Assembly (NCBI GenBank): GCA_046726235.1
Contig: JBKPAD010000012.1
Coordinates: 124,001-188,000, forward strand
Length of the DNA: 64,000 nucleotides
Source of the DNA: Nitricoxidireducens sp046726235
Lineage (GTDB): Bacteria > Pseudomonadota > Gammaproteobacteria > Burkholderiales > Rhodocyclaceae
Direction: 5' to 3'
Shown: positions 36,186 to 46,352 of the stretch, piece after piece
Layout: every line of letters starts with the position of its first letter
Numbering within the stretch: the first letter of the stretch is position 1
The notes under the pieces: generated by a model
What the model was told of the DNA's origin: nothing
The model's input: only the letters and a program-made list of their open reading frames with translations
Database searches by the model: none
Translations under genes and position numbers: made by a program

Positions 36186-36898
36186 TTGAGTCCGGGCACG
36201 GGTAGGAACACGGCGCTGGCGACGCTCTGGATCGCCTTGGCGATGCCACGGTGGGTCTTGTCGGCGATCAGCTTGGCGAGCAGGTCGAGGTTGCCCACCA
36301 TCTTGCCGAACTCGCGCTCGAAGCTGAGGTTGTAGTCGGGCGACATCTCGTTGGACGCCAGCAGCAGCCGGCCTCCCGCATCACGGGCATGCGCCAGCTT
36401 CCACGCCGCGATCTCGACGTTGCGGGCGCTGTTGTAGAGTTTCTGCGGATCCAGATCGTCGAGCATGAAGAATTCGTTCTTTTCCTCGAATGCGGCGTTG
36501 AGCATGCCGCCCATGCCGCCGATGAGAGCGGCGACGCGATCGCCGCGGTAGTCCTCGCGCAGCGCCAGCACCATCAGTTCGGTCCCCCAGCGGCCCTCGA
36601 ACTCGGGGAGGCGCCAGGAAAGGCGCGGCTCGAACAGCCGCCCCAGCGCCGCCTCGATGCTCGCATGGCCGGCGTTGCGCCATTCCCGGGGATTGCGCCG
36701 GTAGAGCTTCTCAGCCAGCAGCCGCAGGCTCGCGAACGCCTCGCGCCTATGCGCGTCGGCGACGCGGTCGATGTCCGTCTTGGCGAGTTGCGCTGGATCG
36801 AAGCCGGTCGTGCCTTTGGGCCCGGTGCCGGAGCCGGAAGTGCTGACGCAGGCCGTCAGGAACATCGAAAACGCCGCCGCCAGCAGGATTAAGCGCAT
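36182..36898 (-). CDS. hypothetical lipoprotein
   Basis: 238 residues. A lipobox LTAC places the lipidated Cys at residue 17, followed by a Ser/Gly-rich tether. The body is alpha-helical and basic near residues 45-75 (LRLLAEKLYRRNPREW), with a glycine-rich stretch (ALIGGMGGMLNAAF) and a regular C-terminal part. No known domain is recognised. It is first in the purN-DUF3108-methyltransferase-PLD-MscS operon and overlaps purN by 4 bp. Confidence 0.75.
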   Translation of the reverse strand: MRLILLAAAFSMFLTACVSTSGSGTGPKGTTGFDPAQLAKTDIDRVADAHRREAFASLRLLAEKLYRRNPREWRNAGHASIEAALGRLFEPRLSWRLPEFEGRWGTELMVLALREDYRGDRVAALIGGMGGMLNAAFEEKNEFFMLDDLDPQKLYNSARNVEIAAWKLAHARDAGGRLLLASNEMSPDYNLSFEREFGKMVGNLDLLAKLIADKTHRGIAKAIQSVASAVFLPVPGLK

Positions 36899-36943
36899 GG
36901 CGCATGTTAACGCATAGCGCCTTTCCGGCCTTAAGCCAATGTT

Positions 36944-37588
36944 TTACTTGGCGAAACGCTGGCGCAGCCAGCCGGCCGCGATCGGCAGCACCGAGATGCC
37001 GACGATGCCCAGGATGATCAGGGACAGGTTGTTCTTGACCACCGGCAGGTTGCCGAACCAGAAGCCGGCGAGCGTCAGCGAGAACACCCAGATGACGCCG
37101 CCGAGCAGGTCGAAGGCGAAGTAGCGCGGATATTTCATGCGCGCGACCCCGGCGACGAAGGGCGCGAAGGTGCGCACCAGCGGGATGAAGCGCGCCACCG
37201 TCATGGTCAGCCCGCCCCAGCGATCGTAGAAGCCGTGCGCCTTGTCGTAGGCGGCGCGGTTGAAGAAGCGCGGCGATCCCTCGCCCCAGTGCAGCACGCG
37301 CTCGCCGACCCAGCGGCCGATCCAGTAGTTCGTGTTGTCGCCGATCACGGCCGCCGCCAGCAGCACGGCGATCAGCGTGCCGATTTCCATGCCGCCGGTC
37401 GCCGCCAGCGCGCCGGCGACGAACAGCAGCGAATCGCCCGGCAGGAAGGGCGTGACGACGAGCCCCGTCTCGCAGAAGATGATCAGGAACAGGATGACGT
37501 AGATCCAGACACCGTACTCGGCGACAAGGATCGCGAGATGCTTGTCGAGGTGGAGGATGATGTCGATGAACTGGGCGAGGATTTCCAT
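36944..37588 (-). CDS. DedA family membrane protein
   Basis: 214 residues with a VTT/SNARE-associated domain. Hydrophobic re-entrant segments surround the family signature F-x-E-T-x-L-x-x-x-P-x-L-P-G-D (FCETGLVVTPFLPGD), the GDNTNYWIGRWVG block and the RFIPLVRTFAPFVAG block. DedA proteins flip or support recycling of lipid carriers such as undecaprenyl phosphate and are needed for envelope integrity. The ATG at 37588 gives the standard N-terminus. Divergent from the diguanylate cyclase gene. Confidence 0.93.
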   Translation of the reverse strand: MEILAQFIDIILHLDKHLAILVAEYGVWIYVILFLIIFCETGLVVTPFLPGDSLLFVAGALAATGGMEIGTLIAVLLAAAVIGDNTNYWIGRWVGERVLHWGEGSPRFFNRAAYDKAHGFYDRWGGLTMTVARFIPLVRTFAPFVAGVARMKYPRYFAFDLLGGVIWVFSLTLAGFWFGNLPVVKNNLSLIILGIVGISVLPIAAGWLRQRFAK

Positions 37589-37692
37589 GGGGCGGATGCA
37601 GCCGGCGCGGCAGAGGGCGCGGATTCTACCGCGCCGCGACTTCCCTGATTTGTCCACCACGGGTTGCGCCGATGGCATATTAAAATGCCGTC

Positions 37693-39717
37693 ATGACCAA
37701 CGTCGCAGTCCTGCTCGCTCTGCTCGTTGCCTGCTGGCCGTCCGCGTCCGTGATGGCTGCCGAGCGGGTCTCCGTGCAACTGAACTGGAAGCACCAGTTC
37801 GAGTTCGCCGCTTTCTACGCCGCGGAAGCGCAGGGCTTCTATCGCCAGGCCGGCCTCGACGTGGATATCCGCGAAGGCGGCCCCAACATCGACACCGTCA
37901 AGGAAGTTGCTTCCGGCCGCGCCGATTTCGGCGTCGGCGCCGCTTCGCTGGTGGTGGATCGCTATCGCGGTACACCGGTGATCGTCATCGCCACCCTGAT
38001 GCAGCATTCGCCCGTCGGTCTGCTGGCCCTGCGCAGGAACGGCATCAACAGCGTCCTCGATCTCGCCGACCGGCCGGTGGCGGTGGACCCCCATAACCGC
38101 GACGAGATCGAAGCCTACCTGCTGGCTTCCGGGGTTCCTCGCACCCATATCCAACTGGTCAATCAGGTGGGCTGGGATCTCAGCGACCTGGATCGCGGCG
38201 CCATCGCGGCGAAAGTCATCTACCTCTCCAACGAGCCGTGGTGGACCAAGGGGCGCGAACACGAATATCTCTTGCTGACCCCCGCCTCCGCCGGCATCGA
38301 TCTGTTCGGCGACATGCTGTTCACCAACACCGCCGTCGTCGAATCGCGACCCGATGCCGTCAAGGCTTTCCGTGAGGCGACGCTCAAGGGATTGGTCTAC
38401 GCTCTCGACCATCCCGAGCAGATCACCGACCTGATCCTCGACCGCTACGACAGCCAAGGCAAATCGCGCGGCCATCTGTTGTTCGAGGCGGCCCAGGTAC
38501 GCAACCTGACTCGCCACGACATCGTCGAACCAGGCTACATGAGTCCGGGACGCTGGCAACACGTGGTGGCCGTCTTTGCCGATCGGGGGCAGTTGCCGCG
38601 GGACTTCGACCTGTCCGACTTCATCTACGACGCGACGCCGCACAAGGCGCCTCCCTGGCTGATCCGTACTCTCGGCGCGCTCCTGGCCGTACTTGCCGCT
38701 GCCATGCTGGTAGCGCTCAAGCTGCGCAGCCTGAACCGGCGACTGCGCGGCGAGATGGCCGAGCGCGCCGAAGCCGAAGCGGCGTTGGCTGCCAGCGAGA
38801 AGAACTACCGAGAACTGGTGGACAACGCCAACACCATCGTCCTGCGCCTGAACATGGACGGCACGGTGACCTATTTCAACGAATTCGCCGAACGCTTCTT
38901 CGGTTACCGGGCCGAGGAGATCGTCGGCCGACCCGCACTGGGCACCATCGTGCCCGCACGCGAAACCGACACCCACCGCGATCTCGCCGGCATGATCGAC
39001 GCCCTCCTGGCCCATCCGGAGAACTTCGAGCATAACGAGAACGAGAACATCACGAAGGACGGCCGGCGGGTCTACGTGCGCTGGGCCAACAAGGTGCTGT
39101 TCGACCAGGACGGCCGTCCGTCCGGTATTTCCAGCTTCGGTCAGGACATCACCGAAAGCCGGAAGGCGCAGGAAACCATTCGCAACATGGCTTTCTTCGA
39201 CACGCTGACCGGATTGCCGAACCGGCGCCTGTTGCTCGACCGCCTCCACCAGGCGCTGGCGCTGAGCGCCCGCAACGGCCGTTACGGCGCGTTGCTGTTC
39301 ATCGACCTCGACAAGTTCAAGCAGCTCAACGACACGCATGGCCACGACATGGGCGACCGGCTTCTCGTCGAGGTCGCGCGCCGCCTGCAGGCCTGCGTCC
39401 GCGAAGGCGACACCGTGGCCCGCCTCGCCGGCGACGAGTTCGTCGTCATGCTCGAGGAACTCGATGGCACCGCGGACGCCGCGGCGAGGCAAGTCGATAT
39501 CGTGGCCGGCAAGATCGTCGATCAGCTCGGCCGGCCCTACGCGCTCGAGGCCATCGAACACCGCGCCAGCGCGAGCGTCGGCATCGCCTTGTTCCACGAC
39601 AAGCAACCTTCCCCGGACGAACTGATCAAGCGCGCCGACCTGGCGATGTACCAGGCCAAGGCCGCGGGACGCAACACCTGGCGCTTCTTCGAGCCGGGTC
39701 CGTCGTTCACCGCCTGA
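37693..39717 (+). CDS. periplasmic NMT1/THI5-like sensor, PAS and diguanylate cyclase (GGDEF) fusion
   Basis: 674 residues. Signal peptide (about 1-20), then a NMT1/THI5-type solute-binding domain (about 22-245; QLNWKHQFEFAAFYAAEAQG), a transmembrane helix near 320-345, a short coiled linker, a PAS domain (about 370-495) and a GGDEF domain (about 500-670). The catalytic motif reads AGDEF (579-583), an allowed variant, and an inhibitory RxxD site (REGD) sits five residues before it. It should make c-di-GMP in response to a periplasmic ligand of the thiamine-precursor or aromatic-acid-binding type. There is no EAL domain. A PilZ c-di-GMP receptor gene lies 3.7 kb downstream. Confidence 0.9.
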   Translation: MTNVAVLLALLVACWPSASVMAAERVSVQLNWKHQFEFAAFYAAEAQGFYRQAGLDVDIREGGPNIDTVKEVASGRADFGVGAASLVVDRYRGTPVIVIATLMQHSPVGLLALRRNGINSVLDLADRPVAVDPHNRDEIEAYLLASGVPRTHIQLVNQVGWDLSDLDRGAIAAKVIYLSNEPWWTKGREHEYLLLTPASAGIDLFGDMLFTNTAVVESRPDAVKAFREATLKGLVYALDHPEQITDLILDRYDSQGKSRGHLLFEAAQVRNLTRHDIVEPGYMSPGRWQHVVAVFADRGQLPRDFDLSDFIYDATPHKAPPWLIRTLGALLAVLAAAMLVALKLRSLNRRLRGEMAERAEAEAALAASEKNYRELVDNANTIVLRLNMDGTVTYFNEFAERFFGYRAEEIVGRPALGTIVPARETDTHRDLAGMIDALLAHPENFEHNENENITKDGRRVYVRWANKVLFDQDGRPSGISSFGQDITESRKAQETIRNMAFFDTLTGLPNRRLLLDRLHQALALSARNGRYGALLFIDLDKFKQLNDTHGHDMGDRLLVEVARRLQACVREGDTVARLAGDEFVVMLEELDGTADAAARQVDIVAGKIVDQLGRPYALEAIEHRASASVGIALFHDKQPSPDELIKRADLAMYQAKAAGRNTWRFFEPGPSFTA

Positions 39718-39751
39718 GCCGCGTCGCCGCCGCGGCCTTACAATGCGCGCG

Positions 39752-41494
39752 ATGTCGCGCATCCACGCCCTTCCCGACCTCCTGATCAGCCAGATCGCCG
39801 CCGGCGAGGTCGTCGAACGGCCCGCGTCGGTGCTCAAGGAACTGGTCGAGAACAGCCTCGACGCCGGCGCGGCAAAGATCGACGTCCAGCTCGAGGAAGG
39901 CGGTGTGCGCCTGATCCGCGTCGCCGACGACGGCGGCGGCATCGATGCCGCCGACCTGCCGTTGGCGCTCGCGCGCCACGCGACCAGCAAGATCGCCTCG
40001 CTCGACGACCTCGAGCGTGTCGCCAGCTACGGTTTCCGCGGCGAGGCGCTGGCCTCGATCGCCTCGGTGGCACGGACAAGCGTCGTCAGCCGGACTTCCG
40101 GCGCCGCCCATGCCTGGCGCATCGACGCCGGCAGCAACGCCGTCGAGCCGGCTGCGCTGGCCGCCGGCACCGTCATCGAGGTCGCCGACCTCTACTACAA
40201 CACCCCGGCGCGGCGGAAGTTCCTCAAGTCTGAGGCCACCGAATTCGCGCATTGCGACGAAGTGCTGCGGCGCATGGCGCTCGCCCGTCCCGATGTCGCC
40301 TTCTCGCTCAGCCACAACCGCGCCATCAAGCGGCGGCTGGTCGCGGCCGACGCCGAACGCCGCCTGCGCGAGATCTTCGGCGAAGAATTCTTCGCCCACG
40401 GCCGCACGATCGACGTCGCCGCCGGGCCGTTGCGCCTGTCCGGCTACGTCGCCCTCCCCGCATACTCCCGCGCCGGCCGCGACGAGCAGTACTTCTTCGT
40501 CAACGGCCGCTTCGTGCGCGACAAGCTGCTCGCCCACGCCGCCCGCGAGGCTTACGCCGACGTGCTGCACGGCAGCCGGCATCCGGCCTACGCGCTTTTC
40601 CTCGAACTCGAACCAGCCGCCGTCGACGTCAATGTGCATCCGGCCAAGACCGAGGTGCGCTTCCGCGACAGCCGCGGCGTGCACCAGTTCGTCTTTCATG
40701 CCATCACACGCGCGCTCGCCGCCCCGCTCGGCGCCGCGCAGTCGCCTGTCGCCGTCGCGGCCGGCGCTACCGGCGCGATGCAGCCGGCCGCCTATGCACC
40801 CGCCCCGCGCCAGATGCCGCTCGGCGTGCGCGAAGCATCGCCCGCGCCCTATCTCGACTTCGCGCGGCGCGCCTTCGCCGAGGCACCTCCCGTGCCAGCC
40901 GAGTCCGGCCCCGCCCCACTCGGTTATGCCATCGGCCAGGTGCACGGCATCTACGTGCTGGCGCAGAACGAACAGGGCCTGGTGCTGGTCGACATGCACG
41001 CCGCCCATGAACGCATCCTCTACGAGCGCATCAAATCCGCGCTCGACGCGGGCGCACCGCCGCGCCAGGCGCTGCTGGTGCCGGCGCTGCTGAATGCGAA
41101 CGCGGCCGAGATGGCGACGGCGGAGGAACACGCGGAGACGCTCGACCACCTCGGCTTCGAACTCGCCGCCGCTGGACCGCAACAGCTGGCGGTGCGTGCC
41201 GTGCCGGCCATGCTCGCCGGCGGCGACCTGCCGGCGCTGGTGCGCGCGCTGCTGCGCGATCTCGCCGACCAGCCGGCGAGCCGCGTCGTCGAAGCGCGCC
41301 GCAACGAAATCCTCGCCACCATGTCCTGCCACGGCGCCGTGCGCGCGCACCGCCTGCTGACGCTGCCCGAGATGAACGCGCTGCTGCGCGACATGGAGCG
41401 CACCGAGCGCGCCGACCAGTGCAACCACGGCCGGCCGACCTGGGTTCAGCTGAGCATGGCGGACCTCGACCGCCTGTTCATGCGCGGCCGCTGA
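39752..41494 (+). CDS. mutL: DNA mismatch repair protein MutL
   Basis: 580 residues. GHKL ATPase domain (about 1-330) with ENSLDAGA, DDGGGI and FRGEAL, then a Pro/Ala linker and a C-terminal dimerisation domain (about 390-580). Residues 414-425 read DMHAAHERILYE, close to the DQHA-x2-E-x4-E metal site of endonuclease-type MutL, and a late C-H motif (SCHGAV) is also present, so the protein likely nicks DNA itself. The ATG at 39752 is preferred over one three codons upstream. Confidence 0.95.
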   Translation: MSRIHALPDLLISQIAAGEVVERPASVLKELVENSLDAGAAKIDVQLEEGGVRLIRVADDGGGIDAADLPLALARHATSKIASLDDLERVASYGFRGEALASIASVARTSVVSRTSGAAHAWRIDAGSNAVEPAALAAGTVIEVADLYYNTPARRKFLKSEATEFAHCDEVLRRMALARPDVAFSLSHNRAIKRRLVAADAERRLREIFGEEFFAHGRTIDVAAGPLRLSGYVALPAYSRAGRDEQYFFVNGRFVRDKLLAHAAREAYADVLHGSRHPAYALFLELEPAAVDVNVHPAKTEVRFRDSRGVHQFVFHAITRALAAPLGAAQSPVAVAAGATGAMQPAAYAPAPRQMPLGVREASPAPYLDFARRAFAEAPPVPAESGPAPLGYAIGQVHGIYVLAQNEQGLVLVDMHAAHERILYERIKSALDAGAPPRQALLVPALLNANAAEMATAEEHAETLDHLGFELAAAGPQQLAVRAVPAMLAGGDLPALVRALLRDLADQPASRVVEARRNEILATMSCHGAVRAHRLLTLPEMNALLRDMERTERADQCNHGRPTWVQLSMADLDRLFMRGR

Positions 41495-41500
41495 GCGCCG

Positions 41501-42409
41501 TCAGCGGGCGAGTCGGCGCGCGAGGAATTCGAACACGCGGCGGCGTGAGTCTTCGGTCGTCGCCTTGTCGTAGCGATAGAACACGCGGTCGCCCTTGTGG
41601 TCGACCTTCGAGAAGCCGTCCATGCTTGCGCAGTCCCAGCAGTGCGTCTGCCCCGGATAGACGTGCCATTCGACCGGCGCGTTCTTCGCCTTCAGGGCCG
41701 GCAGCACGCCGTCGCAATACTTCGGCGGCGTCTCGAGATCCTCGCCGGCCATCAGGTACAGCAGCGGCCGGTCGCTGTCGTCGAAGACATAGGCGATCCG
41801 CAGGCCGGTGTTCTTGAGCGTCCCCGGCGGCCACTCGCAGGTGCCGTAGAGGCCGGCCGTCGCAGCATAGCGCGGCGCGTTCGGCGCCACGGCGGCCTTC
41901 GCCTTGGGGCTCGCGAGCAGCCCGGCCATGAAGGCGCCCTGCGAGAATCCCGCCTCGGCGATGCGCGTCGCATCGACGAAGGGCAGTTTCGCCAGATGTT
42001 CGACGGCGTCGTAGAGATCCTTGAGCCGTCGGCCGACCGGCACGGGAACCGGCGGGTAGCAGTTCGTCTTGTTGCCGCGCATGCTGTCCACGACCAGCAC
42101 GACGTAGCCCTCGGCGAGCGCCGCCTCGGTCCAGTAGCGAATCTCCTGTGGCCGGATGCCGCCGCAGTTGTGCGCCAGCACCAGCGCCGGGAACGGCCCG
42201 TCGCCCTTGCCTACCGGCTTGAACAGGCCGTTGTGCAGGTTGCTGAACGTGCCGAGTTCGCCCGCCTCGGCCGGGAAGGACAGGTTGCCGAGCCTGCCCG
42301 CATCGCGCGCCATCAGCTCGAGCCAGCGCGATTCGTCCTCCTGTGCCGCCGCCGGCATCGCTAAAATGCCGGCGACCATGGCCCCCAGCACTTGCTTCCA
42401 TCGCTGCAT
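41501..42409 (-). CDS. dienelactone hydrolase-like alpha/beta hydrolase, exported
   Basis: 302 residues with a signal peptide (about 1-22, MPAAAQ). Alpha/beta hydrolase fold with nucleophile elbow GFSQGAF, where classical dienelactone hydrolases have Cys, and a late His in HCWD near residue 260. Several cysteines (NCGG, NCYPP, GTCEW, YCDG) suggest periplasmic disulfides. Substrate unknown. It converges on mutL with a 6-bp gap and is divergent from miaA. Confidence 0.8.
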   Translation of the reverse strand: MQRWKQVLGAMVAGILAMPAAAQEDESRWLELMARDAGRLGNLSFPAEAGELGTFSNLHNGLFKPVGKGDGPFPALVLAHNCGGIRPQEIRYWTEAALAEGYVVLVVDSMRGNKTNCYPPVPVPVGRRLKDLYDAVEHLAKLPFVDATRIAEAGFSQGAFMAGLLASPKAKAAVAPNAPRYAATAGLYGTCEWPPGTLKNTGLRIAYVFDDSDRPLLYLMAGEDLETPPKYCDGVLPALKAKNAPVEWHVYPGQTHCWDCASMDGFSKVDHKGDRVFYRYDKATTEDSRRRVFEFLARRLAR

Positions 42410-42463
42410 TTCCCGTCTCCCCGCGGATCCTTTGACGCCCGATTCTGCCGGAGCGACGGTTTC

Positions 42464-43438
42464 ATGACAACGGCCGGCGCGCTGCCGCCTGCCATCCTGC
42501 TCATGGGTCCGACCGCCAGCGGCAAGACCGCGCTGGCGATGGAACTCGTCGACCGCTTTCCGGTGGAAATCGTCAGCGTCGACTCGGCGCAGGTGTTCAA
42601 GGACATGGACATCGGCACCGCCAAGCCCGACCGGGCGACGCTCGCACGCTACCCGCACCACCTGATCGACCTCGTCACGCCCGAGGAACGCTACTCGGCG
42701 GCGCGCTTCCGCGCGGACGCGCTGTGCGTGATGGCGGAGATCACGGCACGCGGCAAGGTGCCGCTGCTCGTCGGCGGCACCATGCTCTACTTCAAGGCGC
42801 TGCGCGAGGGCCTCGCCGACATGCCGCAGGCCGACGCCGCGTTGCGTGCCGCCATCGACGGCGAAGCGGCCGAGCGCGGCTGGCCGGCGCTGCATGCCGA
42901 ACTCGCGCGCATCGACCCGGCAACGGCCTCGCGCCTCGCGCCGACGGACTCCCAGCGCATCCAGCGCGCGCTCGAAGTCGTGCGCCTGACCGGCGAACCG
43001 CTCGACGCCATCTTCGCGCGCCAGCGCGCCGAGGCGCCGCCCTACCGCCTGCTCTCGCTGGCCTTGCTGCCGGGCGACCGCGCCGTGCTGCACGAGCGCA
43101 TCGCGCGGCGCTTCGACGAAATGCTGGCGGCCGGCTTCGTCGCCGAGGTCGAGTCGCTGCGCGCCCGCTACCGGCTCGACATCGGCATGCCCTCGATGCG
43201 CAGCGTCGGCTATCGCCAGGCCTGGGAGATGCTCGAAGGCCGCCTGCCCGCCGCCGAGCTGCGCGACCGCGGCATTTTTGCGACGCGTCAATTCGCCAAG
43301 CGGCAGCTGACCTGGCTCAACGCCTGGATGAAGCAGGATGCCGAGATCACGTTCTTCGATTGCCTAGAGGACGCTTCTCGGGCGAAAATAACGGGCTTTG
43401 TGAATAACCATATTCAGGCCCCTCCCCAACGGCCATGA
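42464..43438 (+). CDS. miaA: tRNA dimethylallyltransferase
   Basis: 324 residues. Transfers dimethylallyl to A37 of tRNAs that read U-starting codons. Walker A GPTASGKT, the DSAQVFKDMDIGTAKP block (catalytic Asp) and LVGGTMLYFKAL are diagnostic. The ATG at 42464 gives the usual short N-terminus; an in-frame start at 42392 overlaps the divergent hydrolase gene and is rejected. The stop overlaps the next start (ATGA). Confidence 0.96.
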   Translation: MTTAGALPPAILLMGPTASGKTALAMELVDRFPVEIVSVDSAQVFKDMDIGTAKPDRATLARYPHHLIDLVTPEERYSAARFRADALCVMAEITARGKVPLLVGGTMLYFKALREGLADMPQADAALRAAIDGEAAERGWPALHAELARIDPATASRLAPTDSQRIQRALEVVRLTGEPLDAIFARQRAEAPPYRLLSLALLPGDRAVLHERIARRFDEMLAAGFVAEVESLRARYRLDIGMPSMRSVGYRQAWEMLEGRLPAAELRDRGIFATRQFAKRQLTWLNAWMKQDAEITFFDCLEDASRAKITGFVNNHIQAPPQRP

Positions 43439-44163
43439 CCAGTTACGAAGACAACGTAGAGAGCTACACGATCACCTTTCGCCGGGAGATCGTCTTCTAC
43501 CTGCGTCAATTGATCAACGACGGCGACCGCATCAGCGTCGTCTTCGACGAAGGCCGCGAGACCGTGCTCACGGTCCTGATCGACGTGGACGAGGAAAAGA
43601 ACACCATCCTGTTCGACTGGGGCAGCAACGAAGCGACGAACAAGCGCCTGATGGAGAGCAAGCGCAACTTCTTCATCGCCACGCCCGGCGGCGTGCGCAA
43701 CCAGTTCGTCACCACCAAGGTCTGGGAAGGAAGCTACAAGGGGCGTCCCGCGTTCCTGACGAGCATTCCCGACAAGTACGTGCGGCTGCAGCGGCGCGAG
43801 TTCTTCCGCATGAGCCTGCCGATGACCCAGCGCCGGCCCTGCACGTTCAAGATGCCCGATTCGGACAAGGTCTGGGAAATGTCGGTCGTCGACATCGGCC
43901 TCGGCGGCGTCGGCCTCGAGGCGCCCGTGCCAACGCTGCCGTTCGCCATCGGCGACACGCTGCCGAAGGTGACGATCGACCTCGGCAAGTTCGGCAAGGT
44001 GGAGGTCGACCTCGAAGTGCGCTTCGCCGGCGCCCACACGCGCGGCGCCAAGACGGTGAGCCGGCTCGGCTGCCACTTCGTCAAGATCCGGCCGGCGCAG
44101 GAGAACGAGCTCCAGCGCTTCATCACCCAGGTTCAGCGCGAAGAGCGCGCCAAGCTCGGCTGA
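43435..44163 (+). CDS. YcgR-like flagellar brake protein with PilZ domain
   Basis: 242 residues. An N-terminal YcgR domain (about 1-110) and a PilZ domain (about 118-235). The c-di-GMP-binding RxxxR is present as RREFFR. The second motif, normally D/N-x-S-x-x-G, reads DIGLGG, with Gly in place of Ser. YcgR binds c-di-GMP and slows the flagellar motor. It is coupled to miaA by an ATGA overlap; the diguanylate cyclase gene nearby could be a source of the signal. Confidence 0.9.
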   Translation: MTSYEDNVESYTITFRREIVFYLRQLINDGDRISVVFDEGRETVLTVLIDVDEEKNTILFDWGSNEATNKRLMESKRNFFIATPGGVRNQFVTTKVWEGSYKGRPAFLTSIPDKYVRLQRREFFRMSLPMTQRRPCTFKMPDSDKVWEMSVVDIGLGGVGLEAPVPTLPFAIGDTLPKVTIDLGKFGKVEVDLEVRFAGAHTRGAKTVSRLGCHFVKIRPAQENELQRFITQVQREERAKLG

Positions 44164-44187
44164 GGCGACGCCCCAGCCCCGGGATTC

Positions 44188-45222
<1,035 letters not shown>

Positions 45223-45287
45223 GGCCTGATTTCCTGCGCGGTGGTAAAGTTGCGCCTTTTCGGCAAAGGCCCGGAATTCTACCGGAA

Positions 45288-46352
45288 ATGCACCCCTCCG
45301 ATCGCCTCGCGACAGCCCTCTGGATCGGCGTCGGACTGCTGTTCCTCTGGCTGCTGGCAGCGCTGAGCCCGATCCTCGCGCCGTTCATGCTGGCGGCGGT
45401 CCTCGCCTACATCTGCAACCCGCTCGTCGAACGCATGACGCGCGCCGGCGTGCCGCGCCTGCTCGCCGTCATCGCCGTCCTGCTGCTGCTCGGCGGCCTA
45501 GTCGCCGGCCTGCTGCTGATCCTGCTGCCGCTGCTGGTCGAGGAGGCGCGCATCATCGCCGAGCGCCTGCCCGACGCCGCCGCGCTGGCGGGCGAACGGC
45601 TGCTGCCCTGGCTGCGCGAGCACTACGGCATCAGGCTGCGCTTCGATGCCGAGACGCTGCGCCGCCTCGCCGTCGACAACTGGGACGCCGTGCGCACCAT
45701 CGCCCAACGCGTGCTCGAATCGCTGCGCATCGGCGGCACCGCGCTGTTCGGCGTGCTCGCCAACCTGCTGCTGGCACCGGTGGTGATGTTCTATCTCCTG
45801 ATGGACTGGCCGCGCCTGCTGGCGCGCATCGACGCCGCCATCCCGCGCCCCTGGCGCGCCAAGGCCGCGCAAATGGCGGCCGACGTGGACGCCGTGCTCG
45901 CCGAATTCCTGCGCGGACAGGTGATCGTCATGCTGATCCTCGCCGTCTATTACAGCGCCGCGCTGGCGCTCGCCGGCCTGCCGTCGGCGCTGCCGGTCGG
46001 CGTGCTGACCGGCCTGCTGATCTTCGTGCCCTATCTCGGCTTCGCCACCGGCTTCGCGCTGGCGCTGCTGGTCGCCGTGCTGCAGTTCGCCGGCTGGGGG
46101 CCGATCGTCGCCGTCGCCGCCGTCTATGGCATCGGCCAGTTGCTCGAGAGCTTCGTGCTGACGCCCTTCCTCGTCGGCGACCGCATCGGCCTGCATCCGC
46201 TCGCCGTGATCTTCGCGCTGATGGCCTTCGGCCAGCTGTTCGGTTTCGTCGGCGTGCTGATCGCCCTGCCGGCCTCCGCCGCGCTGCTCGTCGGCTTGCG
46301 CGAACTGCGCGCGCTTTACGTCAATAGCCGTCTCTACCAAGGCCCGGCGTGA
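45288..46352 (+). CDS. AI-2E family transporter (PerM/YdiK type)
   Basis: 354 residues with about seven membrane helices and the soluble insertion between them (about 70-145). Family blocks PVVMFYLLMDWPRLL and GILIFVPYLGFATG-like (LLIFVPYLGFATGFALALL) are present. Some relatives export autoinducer-2 or sodium ions; the substrate here is unknown. The ATG at 45288 matches family starts. The TGA overlaps the GTG of hda, so the two are coupled, a common arrangement in beta- and gammaproteobacteria. Confidence 0.9.
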   Translation: MHPSDRLATALWIGVGLLFLWLLAALSPILAPFMLAAVLAYICNPLVERMTRAGVPRLLAVIAVLLLLGGLVAGLLLILLPLLVEEARIIAERLPDAAALAGERLLPWLREHYGIRLRFDAETLRRLAVDNWDAVRTIAQRVLESLRIGGTALFGVLANLLLAPVVMFYLLMDWPRLLARIDAAIPRPWRAKAAQMAADVDAVLAEFLRGQVIVMLILAVYYSAALALAGLPSALPVGVLTGLLIFVPYLGFATGFALALLVAVLQFAGWGPIVAVAAVYGIGQLLESFVLTPFLVGDRIGLHPLAVIFALMAFGQLFGFVGVLIALPASAALLVGLRELRALYVNSRLYQGPA

